A model generated the notes under the pieces. That model saw only the letters and a list, made by a program, of their open reading frames with translations. It ran no database searches and was not told the DNA's origin. A stretch of DNA of 64,000 nucleotides from an uncultured Bacilli bacterium. GTDB lineage: Bacteria; Bacillota_I; Bacilli_A; RF39; UBA660. Made by a program: the position numbers and the translations under genes. Position 1 is the stretch's first letter, and each line of letters begins with the position of its first letter. Positions 14,411 through 24,641 of the stretch are shown one piece after another. The stretch is from assembly GCA_934153675.1 (NCBI GenBank), contig CAKPFG010000002.1, positions 62,001-126,000 of the forward strand, written 5' to 3'.

Positions 14411-15697
14411 TTTTATTATTAATTTTTGTTTAAACATTTTATCTTTAATAGTTCTTTCATTTAACAGATCGGAATTTGCCTTTAATATTTTATTTACTAA
14501 TGATAATCCATAGCCATGCATTCCGTCTTTTGTAGTATAACCAAGCTTATCTATTTTATTTATATCAAATTCTTCTGTAAAATTATTTATAATTTCTATA
14601 ACTATATCATCCAACTTATAAATATTAACTATAATCATTTTATTATCACAATTTTCAACTGCCTCTATAGCATTATCAATAAATACTCCTATTATTTGAC
14701 AAATATCTAATATTGTTTTAGAGGAAATATTTTTAATTAATTTACTATTAATTTTTTTATCAACATATAACCTGTAACTTATATTTTTATTTTTCATTAC
14801 AACCATTTTAGAATATAACAACCCTCTAAGTCCACCAGTAGGTATCAAAAGTGCTTGATTTAATATTTCCTTATTTTCACTTTGTTTATTTTGCATAATT
14901 TCATTAATATAACTGTGTACCTTTTTATTATTTGTCATACCCTTTATACAATTTAATTGATTTTTGTTTTCGTGATTAATTACCCTATATTCGTTGATAA
15001 TATTTTCATATTCTTCAAGTTCATCTAATGTATTAATATATTTTATATAGATAATATTATATTTTCTTTCCTTCATTATCACTATTAGAATAATAATTAA
15101 ATATATAGTAATGATTAAAAAATTAACTATTAAAGTAAAGGCACTATTAGAATTATAATATGATATATAAAATAAAAAACTACTACAAATTATTATTACA
15201 CTAAAACTAATTATTATCTTATAAACCGATACGGTATCAATAAATTTTATCATTTTTTTATATATTAAACTAGGCATTCCAGTGAAACTAATAATAGTCA
15301 TAATAATACCGATAATTAAATTAGAAATAATTTGTCCTTGATACGATTCTATAAAAACTTGATTATCTAAATTTTGTAATAAGTTTATAACTACTGCAAA
15401 TATTCCATCAGAAAATATTACTATTAATTCCATTATAAATGTTAATACAATGCTGTTTTTTATATTCATTCTAAACAACATTGAAATAACTATAAACATG
15501 ATTATTATTGTCAAAATTACTTTATATAGGTTATTTATAAACATGTAATTTAAAGAAATCAACAAAACTAGTAAAAAGTATGATAAATATAAAGTAAAAT
15601 TTTTTAAATTTAATTTTTTATTTATAATTTTATAACAACAAATAATTTCATAAGCATTTGTTATTGTACTAGATATCAATACATTAACAAGGCTCAC
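14405..15697 (-). CDS. agrC: AgrC-type GHKL sensor histidine kinase
   Basis: A 430-residue receptor for the AgrD pheromone. The N-terminal 210 residues form about six membrane spans. The HisKA-like region YRVINHENKNQLNCIKG carries the phospho-acceptor His of the AgrC/HPK10 family. The ATPase domain has the N box IGVFIDNAIEAVENC and the G box GMHGYGLSLVNKIL. A GTG start at 15697 overlaps the agrA stop (TGTGA), so the two are translationally coupled. The order agrA then agrC, convergent to agrBD, differs from the staphylococcal agrBDCA operon. Confidence 0.9.
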   Translation of the reverse strand: MSLVNVLISSTITNAYEIICCYKIINKKLNLKNFTLYLSYFLLVLLISLNYMFINNLYKVILTIIIMFIVISMLFRMNIKNSIVLTFIMELIVIFSDGIFAVVINLLQNLDNQVFIESYQGQIISNLIIGIIMTIISFTGMPSLIYKKMIKFIDTVSVYKIIISFSVIIICSSFLFYISYYNSNSAFTLIVNFLIITIYLIIILIVIMKERKYNIIYIKYINTLDELEEYENIINEYRVINHENKNQLNCIKGMTNNKKVHSYINEIMQNKQSENKEILNQALLIPTGGLRGLLYSKMVVMKNKNISYRLYVDKKINSKLIKNISSKTILDICQIIGVFIDNAIEAVENCDNKMIIVNIYKLDDIVIEIINNFTEEFDINKIDKLGYTTKDGMHGYGLSLVNKILKANSDLLNERTIKDKMFKQKLIIKK

Positions 15698-16398
15698 ATA
15701 ATCACTTCTTTTCTATACTTATTTGATATTAAATCTATTTTATTTTGATTATCAAATAATATTAATTTATTTGCAAAATCTATCTTCACAGTTCTGTTTC
15801 TATTTATTATGCATGCTCTATGTGTTTGTACAAAATTATCATCTAATAATTCTTTAATAAAGTTTAATGATTTATTTAATCTAAATTCTTCTGTATCTGT
15901 TACAATAATGGTTTTTCTTTCATAACTATCTTTTGTTATATATATAATACTATCAATATTTATTGTGTATAATGAACAACCATCCTGTATTTTTAATATT
16001 CTATTTCGACTTACTTTTCTTATAATATTTTTAAGACATTTTTTTAATCTATTTTCGCAATTAACAAATTTATTAATAAAAGCGGTAAATGGTATATCTT
16101 CATTTAATACTTCTAATCCTAAGTCATTATGGCCAGTTAAAAATACAATTGCACTATCTACATCTTTTTTTCTAATTTCTCTTGCCACATCTATACCTGA
16201 CCTAGACTTTGTTTCAATATCTAATATATAAATTTTAAATGGAATTTTTTTGTTTACTATATCCATAAATGAATCATCGTAGTCGTTAAAAATATATTTC
16301 TCATACTTATAATCATGATTATCCATATAGTTGGTTACAACATTATAAACTTTTTGTAAATCTCTTTTATTATCATCACACATTATTACATTAAACAT
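15694..16398 (-). CDS. agrA: AgrA-type LytTR response regulator
   Basis: A 234-residue response regulator. The receiver domain has the acidic pair CDDN and the phospho-acceptor Asp in YILDIETKSRSGIDVAREIR. The C-terminal half is a LytTR DNA-binding domain (LDDNFVQTHRACIINRNRTVKID). Such regulators bind direct repeats and activate agr and target promoters. The ATG at 16398 has GAGGGAG 7 bases upstream and is chosen over a GTG at 16404. It is first in a two-gene operon with agrC. Confidence 0.92.
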   Translation of the reverse strand: MFNVIMCDDNKRDLQKVYNVVTNYMDNHDYKYEKYIFNDYDDSFMDIVNKKIPFKIYILDIETKSRSGIDVAREIRKKDVDSAIVFLTGHNDLGLEVLNEDIPFTAFINKFVNCENRLKKCLKNIIRKVSRNRILKIQDGCSLYTINIDSIIYITKDSYERKTIIVTDTEEFRLNKSLNFIKELLDDNFVQTHRACIINRNRTVKIDFANKLILFDNQNKIDLISNKYRKEVIM

Positions 16399-16439
16399 AA
16401 ACACACTCCCTCGTTAACTATGCGCTAAAAATTTATGAT

Positions 16440-16468
16440 ATAATACCACAATTTCAATTAATTTGCAA
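16440..16468 (-). promoter_or_regulatory. Promoter of agrA-agrC
   Basis: TTGCAA (16463-16468), 17-base spacer, TATTAT (16440-16445) on the minus strand. Confidence 0.55.
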
Positions 16469-16507
16469 TTAAAAATAGTATAAAAGCCAAAAGATAGACT
16501 ATTAATG

Positions 16508-16536
16508 AAAAAGAAGATGCTTATTTAACATCTTCT
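16508..16536 (-). terminator. Terminator of the ribosomal protein operon
   Basis: AGAAGATG (16512-16519) / CATCTTCT (16529-16536), T-rich after the stem on the minus strand. It overlaps the end of rplQ. Confidence 0.65.
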
Positions 16537-16877
16537 TCTACTAATTCTAAAATTACCATTAATGCATCATCACCACGACGCTCTGTTAATTTTAATATTC
16601 TTGTATATCCACCGTTACGATTAGCATATTTTGGAGCTAATTCATCAAATACTTTTTTAACAACAACTGTGTCATTTTGCATAAAAGCTAATGCTTTTCT
16701 TCTTGCTACTAAAGATCCATCTTTACCATAAGAAATCATTTTATCAACAAATTTTCGAACTTCTTTTGCCCTTGTTTCTGTTGTTTCAATTTTACCATTC
16801 ATTAATAGATCTTTAGTTAAGTTAGCAAGCATACTTCTTCTATGCTTATTAGTACGTCCTAATTTTCTATAAGCCAT
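16521..16877 (-). CDS. rplQ: 50S ribosomal protein L17
   Basis: 118 residues, the usual short bacterial L17, starting [20 protein letters not shown] and containing [18 protein letters not shown]. It binds 23S rRNA near the exit tunnel. It is the last gene of the long ribosomal cluster, 17 bases after rpoA, behind TTAGGAGG. Confidence 0.97.
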   Translation of the reverse strand: MAYRKLGRTNKHRRSMLANLTKDLLMNGKIETTETRAKEVRKFVDKMISYGKDGSLVARRKALAFMQNDTVVVKKVFDELAPKYANRNGGYTRILKLTERRGDDALMVILELVEEDVK

Positions 16878-16894
16878 ACAAATCCTCCTAACTA

Positions 16895-17845
16895 TTAATC
16901 ATCTTCACGAAATTTAAGTCCCATGTCTTTAACTTTGTCTATTACCTCTTTTAAAGATTTTTTACCTAAATTACGAACTTTCATCATTTCTAACTCAGAT
17001 TTAGCAGTTAAATCCCCTAAAGTATTAACACCTGCTCTTTTCAAACAATTATATGCTCTAACAGAAAAATCTAAATCATCAATTGAAGTTTCCAATTTTT
17101 TTAATTTAGTATCTTCTTGCTTAGCATTCATTATTCCTGTTACATCTGCTATTTCATTTAAATCAGTAATTATATTTAAATGTTCTATCATAATTCTAGC
17201 TGCAAGAGCCATTGCTTCTTCAGGTCTAATTGATCCTTTAGTACTAATTTCCATAATTAATTTATCATAATTAGCATCTTGACCAATACGGGCATTTTCT
17301 ACTTCATAACTTACCCTTTCAATTGGTGAATATATAGCATCAATAGCTATAAATCCTAATTCTTGATCTTCTAAATACTTTTTGTTTTCATTTGAAGGAA
17401 CATATCCTCTTCCATTAGCAACCAAAACTTCCATATTTAGCTTTCCACCTTTAGCTATTGTTGCAATAACTTGATTTTTATTTATTACTTCTACATCAGA
17501 ATCTGTATCAATATCCCCAGCAGTTACAACGCCTTCTTTATCTGAAAATAATCTTAATTTTTTTATTTCAGTTGAATTATTTTTTAGAACAACATTTTTT
17601 AAATTTAATACAATTGTAGTAACATCTTCTACAATTCCATCAAGAGTTTGAAATTCATGCATTACACCATCTATTTTAACAGCTATAATTGCACTACCAG
17701 GCATACTAGATAACATAATTCTTCTAAGTGCATTACCAAGCGTAGTTCCAAATCCTCTTTCAAGTGGTTCTAATTCAAATTTTCCATAGTGTTTGCTATC
17801 AACATATTCAGTTATTTTATATATTGGTTTTTCAAAATTTAACAT
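16895..17845 (-). CDS. rpoA: RNA polymerase alpha subunit
   Basis: 316 residues. The N-terminal domain ([23 protein letters not shown]) dimerises and nucleates polymerase assembly. The C-terminal domain ([27 protein letters not shown]), joined by a linker near residue 235, binds UP elements and activators. Full length. It sits between rpsK and rplQ as in most bacteria, behind AAAAAGGAG. Confidence 0.98.
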   Translation of the reverse strand: MLNFEKPIYKITEYVDSKHYGKFELEPLERGFGTTLGNALRRIMLSSMPGSAIIAVKIDGVMHEFQTLDGIVEDVTTIVLNLKNVVLKNNSTEIKKLRLFSDKEGVVTAGDIDTDSDVEVINKNQVIATIAKGGKLNMEVLVANGRGYVPSNENKKYLEDQELGFIAIDAIYSPIERVSYEVENARIGQDANYDKLIMEISTKGSIRPEEAMALAARIMIEHLNIITDLNEIADVTGIMNAKQEDTKLKKLETSIDDLDFSVRAYNCLKRAGVNTLGDLTAKSELEMMKVRNLGKKSLKEVIDKVKDMGLKFREDD

Positions 17846-17863
17846 TATATCACTCCTTTTTTA

Positions 17864-18247
17864 TTACCCACGTGGACGCTTTGGTGGACGACATCCATTA
17901 TGTGGAATTGGTGTAACATCAGTTATAGACGTAATTTCTAAACCTGCTGTTTGAAGTGAACGAATAGCTGTTTCTCTTCCTGATCCTAAACCTTTTACAT
18001 AAACCTCAACTTTTTTCATTCCCATATCTACTGCTGCTTTTCCTGCTGACTCTGCAGACATACCTGCAGCAAATGGAGTTGATTTTTTACTTCCTTTAAA
18101 TCCTAACGTTCCGGCAGAAGCCCAACTTACTGCATTTCCATCCTTATCAGTAACTGTAACAATTGTGTTATTGAATGTTGAATGAATAAAAGCTTTTCCT
18201 TCTGGTACAGTTTTTTTAACTTTTCTTTTTCTTGCCTTGTAAGCCAT
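17864..18247 (-). CDS. rpsK: 30S ribosomal protein S11
   Basis: 127 residues on the 30S platform near the E site. Diagnostic segments: [38 protein letters not shown] and the basic C-terminus [18 protein letters not shown]. Preceded by AAAGGAGG, 21 bases after rpsM. Confidence 0.98.
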   Translation of the reverse strand: MAYKARKRKVKKTVPEGKAFIHSTFNNTIVTVTDKDGNAVSWASAGTLGFKGSKKSTPFAAGMSAESAGKAAVDMGMKKVEVYVKGLGSGRETAIRSLQTAGLEITSITDVTPIPHNGCRPPKRPRG

Positions 18248-18268
18248 TGTTTAACCTCCTTTTAACAA

Positions 18269-18634
18269 CTATTTTTTCTTATTAGCAACTACTTTTCCTT
18301 TACCTTTACGAGTTCTTGCGTTTCTATTTGTTCTTTGACCTCTTACTGGTAAACCCTTCTTATGACGAGTTCCTTGATAAGAATTAATTTCCATTTTTGT
18401 TTTGATGTTCATATTAACTTCGCGACGTAAATCTCCTTCAGTTAAATATTTATTTACTTCATCACGAATTGCAGATAATTCATCATGTGTTAAATTCCCT
18501 GCTTTTTTATTTACATCAATATTTGCATTTTTTAATATTGTTTTTGATAAACTTCTTCCTATACCATAAATATAAGTTAAAGAAATTTCTATTCTCTTAT
18601 TATCTGGTATATCTACACCTTTAATACGTGCCAT
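18269..18634 (-). CDS. rpsM: 30S ribosomal protein S13
   Basis: 121 residues, head of the 30S subunit, contacting tRNA and bridge B1. Starts [22 protein letters not shown] and ends [20 protein letters not shown] followed by a Lys-rich tail. AGGGAGGTG precedes the ATG. Confidence 0.98.
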   Translation of the reverse strand: MARIKGVDIPDNKRIEISLTYIYGIGRSLSKTILKNANIDVNKKAGNLTHDELSAIRDEVNKYLTEGDLRREVNMNIKTKMEINSYQGTRHKKGLPVRGQRTNRNARTRKGKGKVVANKKK

Positions 18635-18648
18635 AAAACACCTCCCTA

Positions 18649-18762
18649 TTAACCTTGTCTTTGCTTATGCTTAGGGTTTTCACAAATTACCATTACTTTA
18701 CCCTTACGTTTAATAACTTTGCATTTTTCACACATTTTTTTTACTGATGGTTTAACTTTCAT
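18649..18762 (-). CDS. rpmJ: 50S ribosomal protein L36, zinc-ribbon form
   Basis: 37 residues: [20 protein letters not shown], then a [17 protein letters not shown] tail. The C-x2-C and Cys/His residues form the zinc ribbon of the canonical form. AGGAGG lies before the ATG; located between infA and rpsM as usual. Confidence 0.96.
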   Translation of the reverse strand: MKVKPSVKKMCEKCKVIKRKGKVMVICENPKHKQRQG

Positions 18763-18773
18763 CTTTATACCTC

Positions 18774-18989
18774 CTACTTTCTATAGGTTATACGCCCACG
18801 TGTTAAGTCATAGGTAGATATTTCTACCATTACTCTATCACCAGCTAAGATACGAATCATATTCATTCGCATTTTACCTGAAACGTTGGCTTCGATTATA
18901 TGTTTGTTGGCTAATTCTACTTTAAATTTATAGCCTGGCAACACTTCCAATACTTTTCCTTCCATTTCAATCACATCATCTTTTGCCAT
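18774..18989 (-). CDS. infA: Translation initiation factor IF-1
   Basis: 71 residues of the OB fold: [54 protein letters not shown]. It occupies the A site during initiation. It has its own upstream region of 226 bases with a promoter, because map, the usual gene between adk and infA, is absent. Confidence 0.98.
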   Translation of the reverse strand: MAKDDVIEMEGKVLEVLPGYKFKVELANKHIIEANVSGKMRMNMIRILAGDRVMVEISTYDLTRGRITYRK

Positions 18990-19061
18990 CTTTTCACCTC
19001 GTTTAATATTGATACCTATTTTGATAATTAATACATATTTATTAAAGTGTAATTATGACAG

Positions 19062-19091
19062 ATTATAAAAATATAATCTTTCAACAATCAA
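19062..19091 (-). promoter_or_regulatory. Internal promoter before infA
   Basis: TTGATT (19086-19091), 18-base spacer, TATAAT (19062-19067) on the minus strand. It is overlapped by the inverted repeat TTCAACA/TGTTGAA (19080-19100), which may be a regulatory site. The rest of 18990-19215 shows no gene. Confidence 0.45.
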
Positions 19092-19215
19092 TATGTTGAA
19101 GTGCAATTACTATTCACTTTTTATTGGATAAGTATTTTTTACCATAGTTATTGTTTCAATTATAGTTATTTAGCAAGCATTAATATAACCAAATTGAAAA
19201 TTTAAAGACACTCCT

Positions 19216-19875
19216 TTAAATAACTTTATTATTATTCAAAATTTTATTAATTTGATCATGTGTATAATACTTATTCAGATTACCATTAATAAAATAAGCT
19301 ATAGATTTCTTTTTATAATAATCAATTAAAGGAGCTGTCTTTAAAAGATATTCATTATATCTTTCATCCAAAGTCATAACATTATCATCTGGTCTTTTAA
19401 TTAACTCTATACCACAATCATCACATAAATTATTCTTTTTAGGTGTTAATGGTTTAAAATTAATATTATATACACGACCACATTTTGGACAAGATCTTCG
19501 TCCAATAATTCTTGATTTTGCTATTTCTTTGTCCATATCTATAACAAAAACATAAAGATTATCTAAATTATTATCTAGCATTTCATTATATTTTTGAGCC
19601 TGGGATATATTTCTTGGAAATCCATCTAATATATACCCATTCTTACAATCATCATTTGCAATTCTTTCTTCAATCAACTTTATTACTATCTCATCACTAA
19701 CAAAATCACCTTTTTCAATAGTTTTTTGTATTTCTTTTGAAAAAACATTATTTTTTTGTATTGCATTTCTTAATAAGTCACCTGTTGAAATATGCGGTAT
19801 AGAATATTCTTGTTCAAGTAATTGAGCTTCTGTACCTTTACCAGCTGCAGGAGGAGCAAGTAAAATAATTCTCAT
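19216..19875 (-). CDS. adk: Adenylate kinase, zinc-binding long form
   Basis: 219 residues converting ATP + AMP to 2 ADP. The P-loop reads LAPPAAGKGTEA instead of the usual GPPGAGKGT; the GKGT residues are kept, the first Gly is Ala. The LID domain carries CPKCGRVYN ... CDDCG, the four-Cys zinc site of Gram-positive enzymes. ILDGFPRNISQA is the AMP/LID hinge. Its ATG overlaps the secY stop (TAATG). Confidence 0.97.
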   Translation of the reverse strand: MRIILLAPPAAGKGTEAQLLEQEYSIPHISTGDLLRNAIQKNNVFSKEIQKTIEKGDFVSDEIVIKLIEERIANDDCKNGYILDGFPRNISQAQKYNEMLDNNLDNLYVFVIDMDKEIAKSRIIGRRSCPKCGRVYNINFKPLTPKKNNLCDDCGIELIKRPDDNVMTLDERYNEYLLKTAPLIDYYKKKSIAYFINGNLNKYYTHDQINKILNNNKVI

Positions 19876-21140
19876 TAAATTCTGCGCCTTCTACTCTTTC
19901 TTCCATTTTCATATGTTCTACTTATTAAGCGACTTTCTAACTGTTTATATGTTTCAAGAGCAACACCAACTACAATTAAAAGTCCTGTTCCACTAATAGA
20001 TATAACGTTAGAAAGACTTGATATTTTTCCTAACAAGATTGGTAATGAAGCCAATATAGCTAAAAATATACCACCAACGATAGTAATTCTTTTTAAAACT
20101 TTACTTACATAATCAATAGTTTCCTTACCTGGACGAATACCAGGAATATAACCACCATTTTTATTTAAATTTTCCGCCATTTCTTTTGGCTTTATTTGCA
20201 TAAATGTATAAAAATACGTAAATAAAATTATTAAGACTACATAAATTAGTAATCCTGTACTTGTTGTATAATTAATATACTTTGAAACTATTAAAGTAAA
20301 AGTTTCATTTTTTACAAAACTAGCAATTATTTGTGGTATTGACAATATTGCTGATGCAAATATTACTGGAACAACACCAGCACTATTCAATTTAAATGGA
20401 ATATAGCTTTGATTTTCCATTGATACTGTAGATTTATTAGCATATTGAATCGGCAATCTTCTTTCCGCTGATTCAACATATATTACACCTATTATAACAA
20501 TTAAAAATACAATAATAAATAGGGCAAATAATAATATTCCAATAAATCCATTTGGTATCAACTCTGTCCACAAATTAACAAACATACTTGGTAATACATT
20601 TATAATACCAGCCATAATTATTAAAGACATTCCATTTCCTAGTCCTTTAATCGTGATTTGATCACCAATCCACATAAGTAAGGCTGTTCCTGCCGTTAAT
20701 ATTAATGCATAAAGCATATAATCCATTGCATTTCCATTAGAAATGTAAGCAAATGAATACATATACCCTTGAATAAAAGCCAAAATAATACCAACAACTC
20801 TTGTAATTTGATTCAACTTACGTCTTCCAACACTTCCTTGTTTATTCAAATCAGATAAATAAGGTATAATATTTAAAATATCTGAAGATAAAAGTTGAAT
20901 TATAATTTGAGCAGTAATATATGGAGTAACACTCAATGCAAATATTGAAGCGTTTTCAAATGCACCACCACTCATAGCATTTAAAATTTCAAAAAAATTT
21001 AAATTATTTGTTGCTATTTTAGCACCTGGAACAGTTATAGCCGTTCCTATTTTAAACACTAATAATGCCATTAATGTAAAAATTATTTTTTTTAGTAAAT
21101 CTCTGTTTTTAGGACTGAATATTTGCTTAACGGTTGACAT
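19875..21140 (-). CDS. secY: Protein translocase channel subunit SecY
   Basis: 421 residues with ten membrane spans, forming the SecYEG channel used by SecA. Starts MSTVKQIFSPKNRDLLKKIIF; the plug/TM2 region (GGAFENASIFALSVTPYITAQIIIQLL) and the C5 loop (NGGYIPGIRPGKETIDYV) are clear. The C-terminus is basic (ENGRKSRRRRI). Lies between rplO and adk as normal. Confidence 0.98.
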   Translation of the reverse strand: MSTVKQIFSPKNRDLLKKIIFTLMALLVFKIGTAITVPGAKIATNNLNFFEILNAMSGGAFENASIFALSVTPYITAQIIIQLLSSDILNIIPYLSDLNKQGSVGRRKLNQITRVVGIILAFIQGYMYSFAYISNGNAMDYMLYALILTAGTALLMWIGDQITIKGLGNGMSLIIMAGIINVLPSMFVNLWTELIPNGFIGILLFALFIIVFLIVIIGVIYVESAERRLPIQYANKSTVSMENQSYIPFKLNSAGVVPVIFASAILSIPQIIASFVKNETFTLIVSKYINYTTSTGLLIYVVLIILFTYFYTFMQIKPKEMAENLNKNGGYIPGIRPGKETIDYVSKVLKRITIVGGIFLAILASLPILLGKISSLSNVISISGTGLLIVVGVALETYKQLESRLISRTYENGRKSRRRRI

Positions 21141-21142
21141 TA

Positions 21143-21586
21143 TTACATCACCTCAGCTTTTCCACCCATTTTTTCTATTGCTTCTTTTGCTGTTAATGAG
21201 AATTTATGTGCTTTTACTGTTAATTTCTTTTCTAATTTACCATTACCAAGAACTTTAACACCACATTTTTGATTCTTTAAAATTCCCATGCTTTTTAATA
21301 TTTCAGGAGTTACTATAGCCCCTTCTTCAAATTTATTTAAATCACTTAAATTAATTACAGCGTACTCTTTTTTAAATTTAGCATTTGAAAAACCTCGTTT
21401 TGGTAAACGTCTGAACAAAGGTAATTGACCACCTTCAAAGCCAGGTCTAACACCACCACCACTACGAGCATTTTGTCCTTTATGTCCTTTACCACTTGTT
21501 TTTCCTAAACCAGAGCCTGAACCACGTCCAACTCTTTTTTTACTTGAAAATGCCTTTTCATTAGGTTTCAATTCATGTAATTTCAT
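21143..21586 (-). CDS. rplO: 50S ribosomal protein L15
   Basis: 147 residues. Begins [22 protein letters not shown] with the Gly/Arg-rich N-terminal extension that threads into 23S rRNA ([20 protein letters not shown]). The C-terminal globular domain is complete. The gene follows rpsE after one base, so rpmD (L30), usually in between, is missing. Confidence 0.98.
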   Translation of the reverse strand: MKLHELKPNEKAFSSKKRVGRGSGSGLGKTSGKGHKGQNARSGGGVRPGFEGGQLPLFRRLPKRGFSNAKFKKEYAVINLSDLNKFEEGAIVTPEILKSMGILKNQKCGVKVLGNGKLEKKLTVKAHKFSLTAKEAIEKMGGKAEVM

Positions 21587-21587
21587 A

Positions 21588-22211
21588 CTATCTAATCTCC
21601 TCTACTTTTTTACCACGAAGACGAGCTACTTCTTCTACTGTCTTTTGTGCTTTTAAAGCATTTAATGTAGCATAGGCCATATTAATTTTTGTATTAGATC
21701 CAAGTGATTTTGATAATATATCTTTTATACCAGCCATTTCAAGTACTGAACGGACTGGTCCTCCAGCCTTAACTCCTGTACCTTTTGCAGCTGGTTTCAA
21801 CATAACTTTACTAGCACCTTCAACACCAATTGCATCATGTGGTATAGTACGTTCATCAACTATAGATATTCTTACAACATTCTTAGTAGCGTTTTGAACT
21901 GCCTTTTTTATTGCATCTGGAACTTCATTAGCTTTTCCTGTTCCAAGACCTACTTTACCTTTTCTATCTCCAACTACTACAACGGCTGAAAAACGGAAAT
22001 GACGTCCTCCTTTTGTTACTTTTGTAACACGACCTATAGATATTACATCTTCTTCATAAAGTTTTGGCTGTCTTTGACGATTTCTAGGACGTCTATCTCT
22101 TTTTTGACGAGGTTGTCTTTCAAATTTTTTATTTTGATTATCATGTGAACTTGTTTCTTTAACATTTGTTTTTGCAACTTGTTCAACATTTTCCATATTT
22201 TCTTTCATCAT
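21588..22211 (-). CDS. rpsE: 30S ribosomal protein S5 with N-terminal extension
   Basis: 207 residues, longer than the usual about 165. The S5 core starts near residue 50 ([30 protein letters not shown]) and includes the decoding-fidelity loop. The first 45 residues are polar and rich in Arg, Gln and Lys ([20 protein letters not shown]), a disordered tail. Two adjacent ATG codons follow AGGAGG; either could start. Confidence 0.97.
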   Translation of the reverse strand: MMKENMENVEQVAKTNVKETSSHDNQNKKFERQPRQKRDRRPRNRQRQPKLYEEDVISIGRVTKVTKGGRHFRFSAVVVVGDRKGKVGLGTGKANEVPDAIKKAVQNATKNVVRISIVDERTIPHDAIGVEGASKVMLKPAAKGTGVKAGGPVRSVLEMAGIKDILSKSLGSNTKINMAYATLNALKAQKTVEEVARLRGKKVEEIR

Positions 22212-22221
22212 TTTCCTCCTA

Positions 22222-22584
22222 TTAGAATTCTAAGCCATTTTCACGTGCAGCTTCAGCCAAAGCCTTTACACGACCATGATATAGGTATCCACCTCTATCA
22301 AATACAACTTTTGATATTTTTGCTTTTTTTGCTTTTTTAGCAAGCAATTCTCCTACTTTAGTTGCTGCTTCAACATTGCCACCATTAGTAAGTTTTAATT
22401 CTTTCTCTAATGATGATGCAGCAACTAAAGTAATACCAGCTTCATCATCAATAATTTGAGCAAAAATATTGTTGTTTGATCTAAAAACATTTAATCTAGG
22501 AACCAACTTTGTTCCAGATATTTTATTTCTTATACGATCGTGTCTTGCTATTCTAGCATCATTACGAACTACTTTTTTGATCAT
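22222..22584 (-). CDS. rplR: 50S ribosomal protein L18
   Basis: 120 residues, binds 5S rRNA in the central protuberance. Diagnostic: [23 protein letters not shown] and [28 protein letters not shown] at the C-terminus. GAGAGGAG precedes the ATG. Confidence 0.98.
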   Translation of the reverse strand: MIKKVVRNDARIARHDRIRNKISGTKLVPRLNVFRSNNNIFAQIIDDEAGITLVAASSLEKELKLTNGGNVEAATKVGELLAKKAKKAKISKVVFDRGGYLYHGRVKALAEAARENGLEF

Positions 22585-22602
22585 ATTTACTCTCCTCTCT
22601 TA

Positions 22603-23136
22603 TTATTTAGAAGCTTTCTTTCCTTCTTTGCGACGAATATGTTCATCTGCATAACGAATACCTTTTCCTTTATAAGGTTCTGGTTTTCTTATTTCTCTAA
22701 TTTCAGCTGCAAATTGTCCAACCTTTTGTTTATCAATACCTTTTACAAATAATTCAGTATTGCTTGGACTTTCTAATGTAATTCCTTCAATTATTGGAAC
22801 TACTACTGGATTTGAATAACCAGCTGAAACTACTAATTCATTTCCTTTTACTTGAAAACGATATCCAACACCAACTGCTTCAAGCTTTTTTGAATAACCT
22901 TCAGTTACACCAATTATCATATTATTGATATTTGCATTAGCAGTACCATGAAAATTTTTAAAAGAATCATTTTTTCTTGTTAACTTTACTTCATTTTCTA
23001 ATATTTCAACATTGATGTTACTGTTAATTACAGTAGAAAGTTCTCCTTTTGGGCCTTTTACTGTAACAACATTATTATCTACTGAAACAGTTACACCTGT
23101 TGGTATATTAATTGTTCTATTTCCAACACGACTCAT
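22603..23136 (-). CDS. rplF: 50S ribosomal protein L6
   Basis: 177 residues with two L6 domains. Starts MSRVGNRTINIPTGVTVSV; VKGPKGELS and the C-terminal RNA-binding segment PEPYKGKGIRYADEHIRRKEGK are typical. It sits near the sarcin-ricin loop. AAAGGAAAA precedes the ATG. Confidence 0.98.
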   Translation of the reverse strand: MSRVGNRTINIPTGVTVSVDNNVVTVKGPKGELSTVINSNINVEILENEVKLTRKNDSFKNFHGTANANINNMIIGVTEGYSKKLEAVGVGYRFQVKGNELVVSAGYSNPVVVPIIEGITLESPSNTELFVKGIDKQKVGQFAAEIREIRKPEPYKGKGIRYADEHIRRKEGKKASK

Positions 23137-23149
23137 AATATTTTCCTTT

Positions 23150-23542
23150 CTACCAAATGTAAGCTAAAACTTCTCCACCAAGTGAATTTTTTCTAGCATC
23201 TTTATCAGTCATCATACCTTTTGAAGTTGATATGATAGCTATACCAAGTCCACTTAATACAGTAGGAATTTCTTCAGCTTTTGCATAAACACGTAAACCA
23301 GGTTTAGATATTCTTTTTAATCCTGTGATAACGCGTTGTTTGTCGCTATATTTTAAAGATAAAGTAATTATATCTTGAACATTATTTTTTTTAATTTTAT
23401 AATCAGATATAAATCCTTCTTCTTTTAAAATTCTAGCTATTTCTATTTTTATTTTTGAAGCAGGTACTTCAACTTCTTTATATCGCATTTGATTTGCATT
23501 ACGAATGCGTGTAAGCATATCTGCGATTGGATCTGTTACCAT
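23150..23542 (-). CDS. rpsH: 30S ribosomal protein S8
   Basis: 130 residues binding helix 21 of 16S rRNA. The family start [18 protein letters not shown] is at 23542, behind AAGGAGG; an upstream TTG in frame is rejected. The C-terminal [26 protein letters not shown] motif is complete. Confidence 0.97.
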   Translation of the reverse strand: MVTDPIADMLTRIRNANQMRYKEVEVPASKIKIEIARILKEEGFISDYKIKKNNVQDIITLSLKYSDKQRVITGLKRISKPGLRVYAKAEEIPTVLSGLGIAIISTSKGMMTDKDARKNSLGGEVLAYIW

Positions 23543-23556
23543 AACTTTCCTCCTTC

Positions 23557-23742
23557 TTACCAACTAGATTTTTTCATTCCTGGTATTTGTCCTTTATAAG
23601 CTAATTCTCTAAAACAAATTCTGCAAATGCCATACTTTTTTAATACAGCATGTGGACGACCACATCTATTACAACGTGTATATTTACGTACTTCGAATTT
23701 AGGTTCACGACTAGCTTTTACCTTCATACTTTTCTTAGCCAT
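23557..23742 (-). CDS. rpsN: 30S ribosomal protein S14, zinc-binding type Z
   Basis: 61 residues, the short zinc-ribbon S14. Cysteines CNRCGRPH ... [22 protein letters not shown] form the C-x2-C ... C-x2-C site. Preceded by AGGAGG, between rplE and rpsH as expected. Confidence 0.98.
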   Translation of the reverse strand: MAKKSMKVKASREPKFEVRKYTRCNRCGRPHAVLKKYGICRICFRELAYKGQIPGMKKSSW

Positions 23743-23757
23743 ATTATCCTCCTAAGT

Positions 23758-24297
23758 TTATTTTTTAAATGGCATACCGAATCCCTTTAAAAGATCGTAA
23801 GCTTCTTCATTTGTTTTTGCTGTTGTAACAAAAACAATATCCATACCACGTACTTTAACAACTTTATCATATTCTATTTCTGGGAATATCAATTGTTCTG
23901 TTAATCCTAAAGTATAATTACCTCTGCCATCAAACGCTTTATTAGATATACCTCTAAAGTCCCTAACACGTGGTATTGTTATGCAAATTAATTTTTCTAA
24001 AAAGTTATACATTTTTTCACCACGTAATGTTACCTTACATCCAATTGCTTGACCTTGTCTCAACTTAAATCCAGCAATTGATTTTTTTGCTTTTGTTGCT
24101 ACTGGCTTTTGCCCTGTAATAATGGAAAGATCAGCTAATGATGCTTCTAACATTTTAGAATTTGATGAAGCATCACCACATCCTATATTTACAACAATTT
24201 TATCTAATTTAGGTACTTCATTTATATTTTTATAATTATACTTTTCTTTCAATTCAGGAACGATACTATTTTTATATTTTTCTTTTAGGCGGTTCAT
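23758..24297 (-). CDS. rplE: 50S ribosomal protein L5
   Basis: 179 residues, binds 5S rRNA and contacts P-site tRNA. Diagnostic: [51 protein letters not shown] segment [26 protein letters not shown] precedes the ATG. Confidence 0.98.
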   Translation of the reverse strand: MNRLKEKYKNSIVPELKEKYNYKNINEVPKLDKIVVNIGCGDASSNSKMLEASLADLSIITGQKPVATKAKKSIAGFKLRQGQAIGCKVTLRGEKMYNFLEKLICITIPRVRDFRGISNKAFDGRGNYTLGLTEQLIFPEIEYDKVVKVRGMDIVFVTTAKTNEEAYDLLKGFGMPFKK

Positions 24298-24314
24298 ATA
24301 TACCCTCCTTCCAA

Positions 24315-24623
24315 TTAATCAAGATTGGAATTAGATTTTTTACTAACTCTAATCTTCTTGCCATCTTTATTAGTAGAATGCCCTATTCTGGTAGGTTTCT
24401 TTGTTTTTGGATCAATAATCATTACGTTTGAAACGTGTATTGGAGCTTCAACTTCATTAATACTTCCAGTTGTTTGACCATTACCTTTAACATGTTTTTT
24501 TACAATATTAACATTTTCAACAACAACTTTGTTATCAGCTCTTAAAACGTTTAAGATTTTGCCCTCTTTTCCCTTATCCTTTCCAGCAATGACAACTACT
24601 TTATCACCAGTTTTAAAGTTCAT
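24315..24623 (-). CDS. rplX: 50S ribosomal protein L24
   Basis: 102 residues with a KOW motif ([20 protein letters not shown]); it initiates 50S assembly. The ATG at 24623 is used because GGAGG lies 7 bases upstream. An ATG two codons earlier directly abuts the ribosome binding site and is unlikely. Confidence 0.96.
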   Translation of the reverse strand: MNFKTGDKVVVIAGKDKGKEGKILNVLRADNKVVVENVNIVKKHVKGNGQTTGSINEVEAPIHVSNVMIIDPKTKKPTRIGHSTNKDGKKIRVSKKSNSNLD

Positions 24624-24641
24624 TTTCATTCCTCCAAACAA

